Source: Apostichopus japonicus (Eukaryota; Echinodermata; Holothuroidea; Aspidochirotida; Stichopodidae). Taken from it: a DNA stretch of 64,000 bases. The stretch is from contig NC_092577.1 of NCBI RefSeq assembly GCF_037975245.1, positions 28,063,898 to 28,127,897 on the forward strand, read 5' to 3'. How positions within the stretch are numbered: the stretch's first letter is position 1; each line of letters begins with the position of its first letter. Both the position numbers and the translations under genes were made by a program. Positions 24,324-35,400 of the stretch are shown in pieces. The notes beneath the pieces are model-generated. The model saw nothing but the letters and a program-made list of their open reading frames with translations, did not search any database and was not told the DNA's origin.

Positions 24324-25692
24324 TTATATCGCAACTCGATGACTTTACATATATATAACGCTCGAAAGGCGAAAGCTTACACCAGGGTATCTATAGGGCC
24401 GGAAAAAAAGTACTTATCAAGCAAAGGACCATAGAGACCCAAATCTGACTATACACATATAAATTGAGCTATGCACAGCGATGAGTCCTCTATGTGCCTT
24501 GATATACCCCATAAGTGCAGCAAAGAATGTGGGCCGATTTTTCTTCGAAGGTCGAACCGAAATTTTCACGGGCCATGGTTGGCCCGCAGGTCGCCTGTGG
24601 GAAGCCCTGACTTTTGCGTCTTTTCCCGGTACTACACATTTCACTTGAACTTAGCCCAAACCGGAAGTGGTTTGACTTTAAGACGTCATAAGCGTTATCA
24701 CTGTTTTAAAAAGATCAATGGCATATGCTGCAGGGACTTGCCAGCTTGGGACCAAAGTTCACTATATATAGTCATTCTCTTGAAGCAGTCTTATTTACAC
24801 AACAGCCAATATTTGTCGAGACTGAACTGTTGAACTTACAATTGTACGATCATACAAAACAAAACCTAATCTTTACTTGAACTCGTTGTAGTTTCGCAGA
24901 ACTGTTGACAATCAATATAAGCAACTGTTATGCAAATATATGCAGGAATCGCATCTAAACATTAAAGCAGAATTTTTGAAATTCTGTTATCACTTGTTGA
25001 CATATATTCACAGTCGGACAAGAATTACGCACATATACGTACAACAATACTGACAAAGCTCGACATCATATTAGGAAAGCAAGACATCATTTTCATTAAA
25101 GATAATCGTCTCTGGATAGGAGAGCATAGTGTATTATAAACTCATGACCATGAAGCTATTGTTATCGTGCCTGATTAAGCTAAGAGCAATTAATTGCAAT
25201 TAATATTTGCAAAATAATTGATACCATTTGTACGAAACAATCTAATCAGTGTTAATGATGGAGGGGGTTGCTACAGCCTTACGCATTCAGTAATCGGCAG
25301 CATTATTAGCCTTTAATGGATGACTTCGGGCAAACTTTGATGTATCATAGTCTAAGAAGAAAAGATTAATTAGTGTGCTACCAATTTTTTATGTCTCAGT
25401 GGCGTAACTAGAGGGCGGGGAGTGGGAGCAGGGGCGTTGGAGTAATGTGCATCACAGAAATTTCAGGAGGAAATGGGGGGGGGGGGGGATGGCCCCAAAA
25501 CGGACCATCAGAAAAGTGAGCATTTATTATAGAATACCCGCCGTTACTCGCTGGTCATGCGTTTGTACAACTTATGTGGTGGCGCTATTAAGGTCTGTAA
25601 CTCAGAGCCGTATATAGAGATACGGCTCTGCTGTAACTCAGAGCCGTATATATAAGGCTCTGCTGTAACTCAGGAACGGAACATTGTATGAC
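24324..25692. other. No gene; decayed repeats
   Basis: A CAGTGGCGTAACTAG hAT-like left end occurs at about 25397 with a poly-G tract near 25475, but no matching right end was found. Repeats of AGAGCCGTATATA lie at 25605-25660. Confidence 0.4.
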
Positions 25693-25804
25693 AATATTCT
25701 AATTAAACGAGCTTAAAGTGAAGTTTGATTTAGATTCTATCGAATCATATGCTTTGCATGAAGGAATCACGTGAGAAGCGCTGGCTGACTAAATACCGTC
25801 ATTT
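25693..25804 (-). repeat. DIRS right inverted terminal repeat
   Basis: Outer 80 bp are complemented exactly at 25871-25950; inner 36 bp (25769-25804) pair exactly with 30250-30285. It resembles the left repeat only in patches (ATGCAAAGCAT, GATAGAAT) in its outer part. Confidence 0.9.
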
Positions 25805-25870
25805 TTCAAATCGGCAGTGGTTCCATATGAAAAAACTGCTAAGGGGTGGGGAAATCAACCCCTGGGTGGG

Positions 25871-25988
25871 ACGTGATTCCTTCATGCAAAGCATATGATT
25901 CGATAGAATCTAAATCAAACTTCACTTTAAGCTCGTTTAATTAGAATATTCTATCTCATCATGCTTTGCATTCCAGAACCACGTGAGA
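25871..25988 (-). repeat. DIRS internal complementary region
   Basis: Joins the complement of the right end (25871-25950) to the complement of the left end (25948-25988) with a shared ATT. In DIRS biology this region is thought to splint the two ends so that the linear product can circularise. Confidence 0.93.
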
Positions 25989-26105
25989 CTTCAAAGCTTC
26001 ATATGGCACACTGCACCAAAAGAAACCTGAGCAAGTCTCAGTAATAAATAGAGAGGAAAACAATGATTCCTGTGATGTTCTGTTTTTTTTTTCCAGTTTC
26101 TGATA

Positions 26106-27203
26106 TTATTCCAATAAAACATTGGCAAAAGAATTTTGCAAAACCTTCTTTTTATAAAACTTAGCAAAAGTGGATGCATTACTCCAATCTGCAGTGCTCA
26201 GTATTTGTTGAACTGGGACGTTCTTTCCATAGGCTGCAGAAGTTGACGCTGCACGCATACTATGAGCTGTAAATACAGATGTATCAACACCCGATGCTGT
26301 TAATACAGCTTTAATCCACCGACTTAAAGTCTCTCTTGTGATGGTGTCATGCGGTTTTCTATAACTAATAAATAACCTAGAGCTAGTTCGTAGGTTTTCT
26401 GTTTTCTCGATAAAAACCTTTAAAACAGAATATATGCACAAAAGTTCGTCCTCTGAAAACTTATTAAAACATATCTGCATCCCTACATGTCCTGGGCGAG
26501 TCTGCTTCAGCTTGTCGTTAATATAAAACACAAATGATTGTTCTGTTATGTCCATAAAATCCAAATCGAGCAGATGAAGCGTTTGCACCCTTTGTGCCGA
26601 AATTATAGCAGCTAAAATAACCACCTTGTACGTCAGATACTTTAGTGTTAACTCAGCATTTCCTCCAAGTGACTTTACATATTGGAAAACCATAGACACA
26701 TCCCAAACATGACAACGTTGGGGACGAGGAGTTTTTAACTCAAAAACGCCTTTCATAAATCTTTTGATTAGATTGTTTTTCCCTATGTCCTTAGGGATCA
26801 GTACGAATGAAGATAACATGCTCCTTGCAGTGTTAATACCACTGTAACCTAGGCCGGCTTCGTAAAGTTCAACTAAGAAATTAAGGATCTCTTTGAGATC
26901 TGTTTGCATTGGATTAAGGTCCCTTTGACGACAAAACAATAGCCATTTGGATAGGTAAACAAAATATTGTTTTTGGGTACTTGGCCTCCAGGCCGCAAGT
27001 ATAATTTCGGCTGGTTTTGGCGAAATTCCTTGTTCATATAATGCTTGCCGGAAATTAGACACGCTATAAGGCGCATTGTTTTCGAAAGAGGGTGCACCAT
27101 ACTCGTGCCTGATATGGATATTACCTCCTGTGAAGCTGGGAGAAGTAATGGTACCTCTATTAACAGTTCCATCAACTTGACAAACCATGCCTGCGTTGTC
27201 CAT
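26106..27203 (-). CDS. DIRS tyrosine recombinase (YR)
   Basis: 365 codons from the first ATG (27203); the frame is open further upstream without an ATG. The C-terminal half has the tyrosine-recombinase signature: Arg in ISAQRVQTL (residue 205), HSMR (His314, Arg317), a Trp in ADWSN (340) and the nucleophile Tyr350 in AKFYKKK. The N-terminal half includes a SAM-like DNA-binding part (STQKQYFVYLSKWLLFC). It would insert the circular cDNA copy into the genome. The ORF overlaps the end of the RT ORF by about 330 bp in another frame, as is usual in DIRS elements. No stop or frameshift interrupts it. Confidence 0.93.
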   Translation of the reverse strand: MDNAGMVCQVDGTVNRGTITSPSFTGGNIHIRHEYGAPSFENNAPYSVSNFRQALYEQGISPKPAEIILAAWRPSTQKQYFVYLSKWLLFCRQRDLNPMQTDLKEILNFLVELYEAGLGYSGINTARSMLSSFVLIPKDIGKNNLIKRFMKGVFELKTPRPQRCHVWDVSMVFQYVKSLGGNAELTLKYLTYKVVILAAIISAQRVQTLHLLDLDFMDITEQSFVFYINDKLKQTRPGHVGMQICFNKFSEDELLCIYSVLKVFIEKTENLRTSSRLFISYRKPHDTITRETLSRWIKAVLTASGVDTSVFTAHSMRAASTSAAYGKNVPVQQILSTADWSNASTFAKFYKKKVLQNSFANVLLE

Positions 27204-28975
27204 ACAGGAGCGATAAAAAGGCCCGTCGCTTGCTCCTGCTCGACTTTCTGTAAACACCTCCCTATCAAGCTGAATGGAGGAAAGGCATAAAAATTGTGGT
27301 CAGTCCACTTTATAGAAAATGCATCAACGGCATGGGCCAGTGGGTCAAAATGCCACGAAACAAAGCTCGATACTTTAGCATTTTCCTTAGTCGCAAAAAG
27401 GTCAATATCTGGGGTACCAAAAACTGACGTTATATTCAAAAATGTTTTGTTATTTAAAGCCCATTCCGTATTAATGTTGTCACGACGAGATAAACAATCT
27501 GCGATGGTGTTTTGCGTACCTGGAATATGAGCAGCAGATATCCATATATCATTATTTTTACACCAAAGCCAAATTAATTTGGTTACGTCATTACACTGAT
27601 AAGATTTTGTACCCCCCATGTGATTAATATATGACACAGCAGTCATATTATCGGACCGTATACCAACATGGTGTCCTCTAAGAGATTTACATAGGGCTTG
27701 TAGACCAAAATAAATGGCCAATAACTCCAGTACATTAATGTGGAATTTTTGGTGTGAACAACTCCAGAGGCCATTAGCAGTGGGCTGGTCTGTTGTTTTT
27801 AAAACTGCGCCCCACCCTGAGGTACAGGCATCACATTCTAATACCGCACCCACTGGTCCATGGTATATGTGGCAAAAAGCCTCATCTATATTCTTGAGCC
27901 ACCACACCAAATCGAGACAACTCAACGAGGTTAAGGTAGTCTTTGCATTGAAATCACCTCTGGCAGACCTCAACGATTTTATTTTATTACATTCCAAATG
28001 TCTGTAATATAAACGGCCATATGTTACCCCTGGTAAATTGGCCACTAGAATACCAATAACTTCTGCTAACTCTCGAATTGTAATAAACGGAGCATTTAAC
28101 AACCCTTGAATTTTTTGTTTGGTTTTGCATTTTCTTTCTGGAGTTATCGAGACTGTCATAGTCACGGAATTGAGCGTGAAACCCAAGAAATTTATTTCCT
28201 GTTTGGGTAGAATTTCAGATTTTTCATTATGAACAACAAACCCTAGTTCTGAAAACAAAGAAACAGCCGCAAAGACTGCTGTTTGACACTCTGCGAAAGT
28301 GTCCCCTTGAAGAAATGTGTCATCAATATAACCAAGTACTGTATGACCGTTTTTTATCAAAGTAGAAAACACAGGTTTGAGTAATTTCGTAAACACTCGA
28401 GGTGCACATGCTAGACCATTTGGCAGACACGTATACTCGTACAAAACACCATTCCAATAGAATCTCAGATATTTCCTGAAATTATTTTCAATAGAAACAG
28501 AATAATACGCATCCTTTAAGTCTATCGATGCCATAAAACATCCTGGTCGCATTAATTGTAGGACTTTTGGCAAATGGTCCATTTTGAAGTGGCGATATTT
28601 CACAAACTTGTTAAGCGACTTCAGATTTAAAATCAATCTGTAACTCCCGTCTTTCTTGGGAATAAAGAAAATGGGTGACACAAAGTCACCTTTTGATCGA
28701 GAAGTATGTCTGAAAACTCCTTTCTCGAGTAATTTTTTAAACTGTACTTCGTACAACGCATTTGACGTAAAATGAGGAGAAACTACACTTTGGTATGGTG
28801 TTTCCTCAAACTCTATTGTAAGGCCTTTTACTGTTTGAATTACTTCTTGATCTGAAGTTAAAAGTAGCCAAGCAGGCAAAAACTTAGTTAATCGACCTGC
28901 TACTTGAAAATTAGGGTTCTGATTGAAATTTCCTAAATAAGAACCTACCTCACCCTGATTTGGTGAGGTGGACAT
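26873..28975 (-). CDS. DIRS reverse transcriptase - RNase H - DAM-like protein
   Basis: 700 codons starting at ATG 28975, five bases after the gag stop codon (TAG GAGTT ATG). Reverse transcriptase spans roughly residues 60-310: first catalytic Asp in SIDLKDAYY (D152) and the YIDD box (216-219). RNase H spans about 375-500 with D382 (LECDACTSG), E417 (LELLA), D442 (RSDNMTA) and D493. Residues 525-580 (DLFATKEN, VDAFSIKW, FPPFSLI) match the region in DIRS elements described as a phage-like adenine methyltransferase domain. Its FPPF stands where enzymes have D/NPPY. The frame is intact. The last roughly 110 codons overlap the recombinase gene and show no recognised domain. Confidence 0.93.
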   Translation of the reverse strand: MSTSPNQGEVGSYLGNFNQNPNFQVAGRLTKFLPAWLLLTSDQEVIQTVKGLTIEFEETPYQSVVSPHFTSNALYEVQFKKLLEKGVFRHTSRSKGDFVSPIFFIPKKDGSYRLILNLKSLNKFVKYRHFKMDHLPKVLQLMRPGCFMASIDLKDAYYSVSIENNFRKYLRFYWNGVLYEYTCLPNGLACAPRVFTKLLKPVFSTLIKNGHTVLGYIDDTFLQGDTFAECQTAVFAAVSLFSELGFVVHNEKSEILPKQEINFLGFTLNSVTMTVSITPERKCKTKQKIQGLLNAPFITIRELAEVIGILVANLPGVTYGRLYYRHLECNKIKSLRSARGDFNAKTTLTSLSCLDLVWWLKNIDEAFCHIYHGPVGAVLECDACTSGWGAVLKTTDQPTANGLWSCSHQKFHINVLELLAIYFGLQALCKSLRGHHVGIRSDNMTAVSYINHMGGTKSYQCNDVTKLIWLWCKNNDIWISAAHIPGTQNTIADCLSRRDNINTEWALNNKTFLNITSVFGTPDIDLFATKENAKVSSFVSWHFDPLAHAVDAFSIKWTDHNFYAFPPFSLIGRCLQKVEQEQATGLFIAPVWTTQAWFVKLMELLIEVPLLLPASQEVISISGTSMVHPLSKTMRLIACLISGKHYMNKEFRQNQPKLYLRPGGQVPKNNILFTYPNGYCFVVKGTLIQCKQISKRSLIS

Positions 28976-28980
28976 AACTC

Positions 28981-29940
28981 CTATGTCCTCCTTCCACTTC
29001 TCCCGTATGGGCCTGGCGATCTGCCGGAACTCCGGCCTCTGGCTAAAAAATGGCCTCTTCCTCTGAAGCCTCCTCTGCCCCGACGAGAACTCTCCCCATA
29101 CTTGGGCATTACTTTGGCAGCCATTTTATTAGCATCTACAATATCCTTGAGCTCTTTAGAGATGTCATCTCCAAACAAAAACTTAGTCACTGGTACATTT
29201 TGGGAGCACAAGGTTGCAAAATCCCGACTTAGATCTGCTTTGATTAGCTCTCTCCGAGCAAGGTTGAGCTGTAAATTACCTTGTGCCAATAACGCCAAGG
29301 TGTCGAAGAGTCCATGAACGGTCTCTCTTTTTGAGGCCTGTCCTTCCAAAAAATCTTTGATAGTGACAACCACGGCGGTCATACTTTTGACCAATACTGA
29401 CTGCGCTTTTTGGACCTTTATGTCTTTAGACCTAGTCCCTGGCTTTATTTTGTCTCAAATAATTTGGTTTATGCGTGTCGGTTGTAAGATATCACAATTC
29501 TCAGGTTGCTTGTAGGCTCGAACTTTCTCGTTAAGTTTATCGTCAGACAGCTTTTCTGTCATCATTCTAGCAATAAAATCCGCAATTTTAGGCGGCAGAG
29601 CAGGACCTGTATCACCTGCTAAGAAAGGCTCCACAACCGAATCCAGGAGGGTTTCCTCCTCCGGTGTATCTATCACGGACCCAGAATAACACGCATTAAA
29701 AATACTCGATATGTCATCGTCAATAGTATCAAGCCTTGCCCGTTTGGCTTCTGGCTGGTCCAAATAACCTTCGTTTTGAGGCCTATGTTGAACTACCTCG
29801 GATACCATTTTCTTTATGTAATCCGATATTTCAGGTGTTATTCCCGCTGGTCGGGATTCATCAGCCTTTTGCTGTAAAGTGTCTGCATTTTCAGACTCAC
29901 AAAGTAACTCTTCTGAGAAATCAAGCTCCCCAGAATCCAT
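28981..29940 (-). pseudogene. DIRS gag-like ORF interrupted by one TGA
   Basis: The frame runs from ATG 29940 (MDSGELDFSEELL) to TAG at 28981-28983, about 319 codons, with a single in-frame TGA at 29455-29457. Codons on both sides stay in the same frame, so one base change would account for the break. The C-terminus is rich in Arg and Gly (RRGRGGFRGRGHF and SGRSPGPYGRSGRR), as expected for an RNA-binding gag. Gag of DIRS elements is poorly conserved; the identity rests on position and composition. Recoding at the TGA is possible but has no visible support. Confidence 0.75.
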
Positions 29941-30249
29941 GATCAGAATTTTCGAGGCTCGTCGCAATTATGCCTGTCCTCTTTACACTAGCTTTCTGCA
30001 ATTATGCCTAACCAGTTTAACAGACTTGTACAGAGCAATATAAGAGATCCTTATATCGTTCTACTATACACACGTTGGCTATTACCGTAATGAAAATTAG
30101 AGAGCTGCTATCTAACCAGCAACTCAGAGACAAAAAAGCTATTATCTGCTGTGAACAAAGTCGTCCACGTACAGCAGACACACAATAGCGTAGTACTCTG
30201 GCTTAACTAAACCAGTCAATGATGTTGACGGTTCGAAGTCAATCAGCGC

Positions 30250-30317
30250 AATGACGGTATTTAGTCAGCCAGCGCTTCTCACGTGGTTCTGGAATGCAAA
30301 GCATGATGAGATAGAAT
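30250..30317 (-). repeat. DIRS left inverted terminal repeat
   Basis: Outer 41 bp (30277-30317) are complemented exactly by 25948-25988; inner 36 bp (30250-30285) pair exactly with the right repeat. The transcript start would be expected in or just inside it. Confidence 0.9.
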
Positions 30318-32251
30318 TGGAGTTTCACCCACTGGTGTAAGTTTGAATCCTCTATGAAACTTTAAAAATGAACATGCTATTTAAAATGGGAAAATGTATT
30401 GATCCCCCTCCCCATTTTCACATACCCACACACACACACACATTACGAAGGCTGGCTACGCGCCTGCTGCATCTATTCTAGTTTTCAATGTATTTAGTAT
30501 CATTTTTTGAGAATTAATAAATCAATTATAACATGTACTTTTCAGTTTATACAAACAACAGACCATCATAGGATGATATCCATTACCATATGTCCTTGAC
30601 TCATTTGTAACACATTATAAACACGTCAGTTGGGGCCATAAAAGTCCTATGTTACCCCCGATTTTTTTTTTTTGTGATATATCTTAGCAACTGACCTAAT
30701 GGTATGTTTAGTAGATTACATTGTTCAGTCACTTTAGCTGATGAACCTCATCAATTAGTTAAAGCGTCATATCTCAAAATTTACAAACTGTTGTAAAAAT
30801 ACAATAAAGTCTGATAGCAGCGTGTACTTTAGCAGTCTACAAAATTGCATTCAACTAATTTCAACGTTGGGGTATACAGCACGCTGTGAATTTAAAATAT
30901 AAAACCCCAAAGGAACGGAAACTACTGGATTTAGAACATTTTTGTTGTTAGCTAAGGGTACATTCCTCTGTAATGGCACTTCACATGGACTCAGATCAGT
31001 CTTGGATAATGGTGGGGACGCGTGTTTGTTCTCTGATACTATCTAAGCGGGGCACAACCACGGGTTCGCGCGTAGCGTACAAGATTTTTTCTTGGCAAAT
31101 ATACCTCCCAGATCGCCGGAAATAACACTTCCCAGACCCAATGATGCTCCCAAACCGCCTTAATTTATGTTTTAAATCTCATGGCTTAGAAATTTAGTTT
31201 TGGGAAAAACATGGGCGTCTGCAGAAAAAAATTAGGGGACAAGTAATCCAAGTAGTCTTTTGTATACGATGGGTGTGGGGTCCTCTCCCAGAAAACAATT
31301 ATAAACTGCCGCAAATGCGACTTCCGTCCTATATTTAACAACTGTGGATAAAAAAAAAATGAGAACTAGTGATAATTTAAGTTGCATCGACTTATATATG
31401 AATGCAGCTGCTCCTGCATGCTCGTATATTCATTTTAGAAAGCTCATACGTCCCACAGTTCGATGAAAACTATATAGTGTAGCAGGTTGTAAGGCCCATT
31501 TTATTCTTACTTCCGAGATATATAATTAGAAATATCCAAATACTTTCCTTCCAATATTTTATCTTCTCAAAATATTTCCCAAAATTGACCAAAACTTCAA
31601 GTAATTCAACTGAAAGTGGAAACACCTCAGGACGTGAAGCTAGCTCAAATTGCCAACAAACAGTTTGAGTTGTTAACGATTGTTTTGTTCGCACTCAGTC
31701 CGTTTTGCTGACCACAATTTACCAGTCTCGTGTATAGATTATGTTTCACATGATTGAATGTGTTAATACTTCAGCGGAGAAGTCATGCCTAACAGTAGCA
31801 CTGTCAATAGATTAATAATTCTCGTCTTTTATAGCATATCATTTGCACAATGCTGGATCAAACTGCGCCAAAGTTCAATACAGGTGAATTTGAAATGCAG
31901 CGTTTGGTCAAGACAAATTGGTGGGGACACGATATATCAGGTCCCCACCACTGAAAAAGTTGCTGTCCCCACCAGGATCTGCGCCCATGGCACTTCAGGT
32001 GTTAAACCTTTTTTCGGGGTCAATGTCGCAGTTGATAAATAACAAATATAGAAAGAAAAACTCTTAAATGAATTTCGATCTATGCCGCATTTCAAGCACC
32101 ACTATAAAAACAGGAAAAAAAAAAAAAGAAGAAGAAGAAGAAAAAAGACCTGGCTAATCATTTGAACAATGTAAAGTATCCACTGTATCGAACAGTTGTC
32201 GAGCGTAAAGTTTTAGCCTAAGAAGTGGCGCTGTTTCAGTAGAAAAATAAA
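30318..32251. other. Intergenic, upstream region of SMCHD1
   Basis: Holds a (CA)n run (30427-30442), a decayed copy of the hAT-type internal module (31035-31150) and a GAA microsatellite (32113-32142). The promoter and 5' UTR of SMCHD1 must lie near its end. No TATA box at a convincing position was seen. Confidence 0.45.
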
Positions 32252-32416
32252 ATGGCGCTGCGCTTTGGTGCAGACAGCTTCGTCCCTGGAAACGAAGCAC
32301 CAGCGAACAATTCTCACGTGTTTGTGTTTGATAGACGAAGTGGCTCATTTCCAGAAAAAGTTGTAGATATTAGCGATATCCATGAATTTACAACTTTTAA
32401 CGTTAAACTGCGAAGT
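32252..32416 (+). CDS. SMCHD1: SMCHD1 exon 1
   Basis: Codons 1-55, ending in phase 0 at AGT|GTGAGC. Start context AAAATGG. It contains VFVFDRR (23-29), the first strand of the ubiquitin-like fold. A GT two bases earlier would break the phase with exon 2. Confidence 0.9.
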
Positions 32417-35400
32417 GTGAGCAACACATCTAATGTTTTTAATTTGTAACGTTAGGCCTGGGCTGATACCTTAGTTTAGTGTTAATCTGTTATGGTAGTT
32501 TCATAGAGGCTGTCAACCTTATACAATAACAGTAACACGTCCTCGTCGAGGACCCCTGGTCAACGCTCAAGTTGTTGAGCCATGGTCCGGTTCCTGTGTT
32601 AAACTGAAACGAGCACTTATAACAAGCAATTTATTGTGCACATATTCCTACATGCTTATGTTTCCATTTCTTGACATTAGGGAATAGGAAGGTTTAGACT
32701 AATTAGGACAAACGTGTTATCGGGCCTAGTCCACAACGTTATAGCCTAGGCCTAGGCTAGTTTCGTCCTGCTCTTGTCCGTCCTCATGTTGATGCCGTGT
32801 AGTAGTTAATAGTACATATATGCCATCATCCCACAGTAGCTTTGAACGGTCAAAGGTAATTGTGATATGTATGATTTTGCTATGGGGTTAAGTTTTATCC
32901 ATCAAGTACATGATTTCACAATAACTTTGTTCTGATTCTGCCAGAATGAGATATATTTATAATGTTTAACTCAGGTCTAAAGTTAAAGGTCTGCTGTATG
33001 ACCCCAACTATTGCATGCTTTAATGGAAAAGTTTTCTTGAGATTTCATAATTGACCTGCCTTGGTCGTAAAATGACTTCATTTTACCTGCAAGCCTGCCA
33101 CCTATTTTATCTTGTATGAGGGTCTTTGTGTGAACGCTGTATGATTAACTACACTATAGACATGAACATATTTCCACAAAGTATTTACAAAAAGAGCCTA
33201 ATGGTGTAAAGAAGCTATGCAGGCTTATTATAGAGCATGGGGCTAAATTACGACCGCCGCAGGTCAATCACATAGTCACAAAATTTTCCTATCTATAGCA
33301 TGCTATAATTGGAGCCAATAAAGCAGATCTTTAAGACAGACAGTCTTATTCAAGGAAAACTTTCCCTAAGTTACTTTGTGAAGGTTTTGAAAGGTTATGG
33401 TATAATTCTGGTAAATGTGGGAACAAATTCATGAAAATGACTAGCAATACAAAGATATTTCTTTTAAGTAGGCTATAACAATTTCAGCAGTTTTTGTTGA
33501 GGTTCTGTAGATTACAATTGCACTCGAAAATGTGCTTACAACACGGCAGCTAGTACAGTGTCTATCAGTGAAGCTTCATATTGATAACACGTACAGTAGT
33601 CAAAGTTAGTTGACATGCAAAGTTACCATACACTACGGTATTAGGCAAAGAGAAGAAGAGAGTAAGAAGGCAAAGAGAAGAAGAGAGTAAGAAAAAAGGT
33701 ATTAAAGGGATGCAGACTTAAAGGTGGTCTAATTAATACCATCAAACTGAAACGTATTGTAGGCTATTTGATAGGCCTAACATTAGGCCTATACTCTAAT
33801 GTGTAACATTAGATTATGTCAGGCAGGAGACATTTCCCTTGTCACACAAAATCAAGTGTCATTGGACTTAACAGATTTTCATTATAATCTTAAATTTAAA
33901 TTTACAGGCATTCTGTATTTCCAAGTCTGCGAAGTTTGTTGTTGTGACGACTGACAGAAAACAGATTCACGATGATGATTCATACTGTAAGTTTCTTTCA
34001 TCTGAGATGGCCTGGTAGAGATGTTTCATGTTTTTAATTGTGATAACTACAGAGTACAGACAGTGGCTTGTGCATAGGGGGACGGGGGACATTCCCCCAT
34101 CTTCTGTCGTCTGTTCAACCTCTTCACACCCGGTTTATTTATATAGTCCTTCATTCACCTCTGTCCCTTCCATATTGGTTCAAACTCTACCTAACTCAGT
34201 CAGTGGGGAGGGGGGGGGATACTGTATGTCAGGATAGTCTGCACTTTGAAGGATGACTTTAAAAGCGCAAGTTCAACAGTCCATTAAAACTTATTATGAT
34301 TTTAAAAAGCAGATTACTTTTCAATATACCATCAGTTCCAAGGTTTTCAGTAATTATCCTTAAAGGTCATGATTATTGTCGCCATCTTTTTGTGTCTAGA
34401 GTACTAAAACATACTTAAACTATTCAAAAGGGGAGGTTCTTATTGCACCAAGTTAGCGCCAGACATTGAGGAATGTTAATTAGATCATTAAACATTCATC
34501 TTGAAATATATGAACAGAAAATTGAAGAGAACCACAGTATGAAATGTTTCGGGCAAGGTAATGAGGGCAGTATTGAAGAACTTAGCATGCATAGACTCTG
34601 GATGTGTGAACTGATTAATTCACTTTGGCTTCGGCTTTGAGAACATTTCTGTAAGCTGCATTTTTGGACGAACACATAATTACCGACTTTGCGATTCGTG
34701 TAATAGTCATTGCCAAATTTGTAATCCGCGATCCCCCTCACAATTTTGCAAGGTGGGTAAGAGTGACTCCATAGTTTACCCTTTCGGGAAACCAAAAACG
34801 TTTTCACCTTCTGATGGCACTATATACAGTAGTCTATATGACATTATGCCTGCAAAAAACACAGCTCCCAATGCAAAATTTAAGCCTTGAGATCTCCCAT
34901 ACAGTGCAATACTTTCATAAATAGCTTTGTCTTGAGTTGTTCAACTTAAGAATCACTTACCTTTCACTTAAAGGTGATAGTTGGGTTTGCTACTCTTTTA
35001 ACCCTTTTAAAGTGTTTCACCCATCTCATCACTCTGGGGGATGTGTTTCTTCTCATGAACCTGGCCATCAAATACCCTTTCATCTGTCGTGTACAAGCTA
35101 CATTTACATGTCTATGTTCTCGGTGATGAACAACAACCGATGAAACTCTTTCCAAATTTGTTTATGAAGATAACATATATTCTCAAGTCATGCCTTGTGA
35201 AATACCTTTTTAACTATTAAGTCTGATGTTAAAAATATGAAGATCAACAAATTGCTGCCTTTGTGTTTTTTTATTACAGCCCAATTTATCCATAACCTTG
35301 TCACCCTTTATATTTTGGTGGATATCAACCAACCATTGCTCGCACCTACAAAAGAAAGGATCGACTACCTCCCGCACTATGACACACTGGTCAAGAGTGG

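Larger units (their letters stand above)
25693..30317 (-). mobile_element. DIRS-type retrotransposon, nearly complete (4625 bp)
   Basis: On the minus strand, the order is left terminal repeat (30317 inward), gag, RT-RNase H-DAM-like ORF, tyrosine recombinase ORF, internal complementary region, right terminal repeat. Terminal repeats share a perfect 36-bp inverted match (25769-25804 with 30250-30285). The internal complementary region 25871-25988 is a perfect complement of both outer ends: 80 bp to 25693-25772 and 41 bp to 30277-30317. They overlap on a trinucleotide, ATT. AAT stands at both element edges on the plus strand. There is no LTR, integrase or target duplication, as expected for a DIRS element that integrates through a circular intermediate by its recombinase. 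Perfect repeat identity and two intact ORFs suggest recent insertion. Confidence 0.95.

Noticed and set aside
24376-24611. A hAT element between CAGGGTATC and GAAGCCCTG
   Set aside because: Flanking 8-mers differ and the inverted match is only a few bases.
24417-24833. Overlapping open frames on both strands as genes
   Set aside because: No recognised domain, no splice context, and located in decayed repeat sequence.
25397-30458. A hAT element (CAGTGGCGTAACTAG left end, GGCTACGCGCCTG right end) that contains the DIRS element
   Set aside because: The bases flanking the two ends do not match as an 8-bp duplication.
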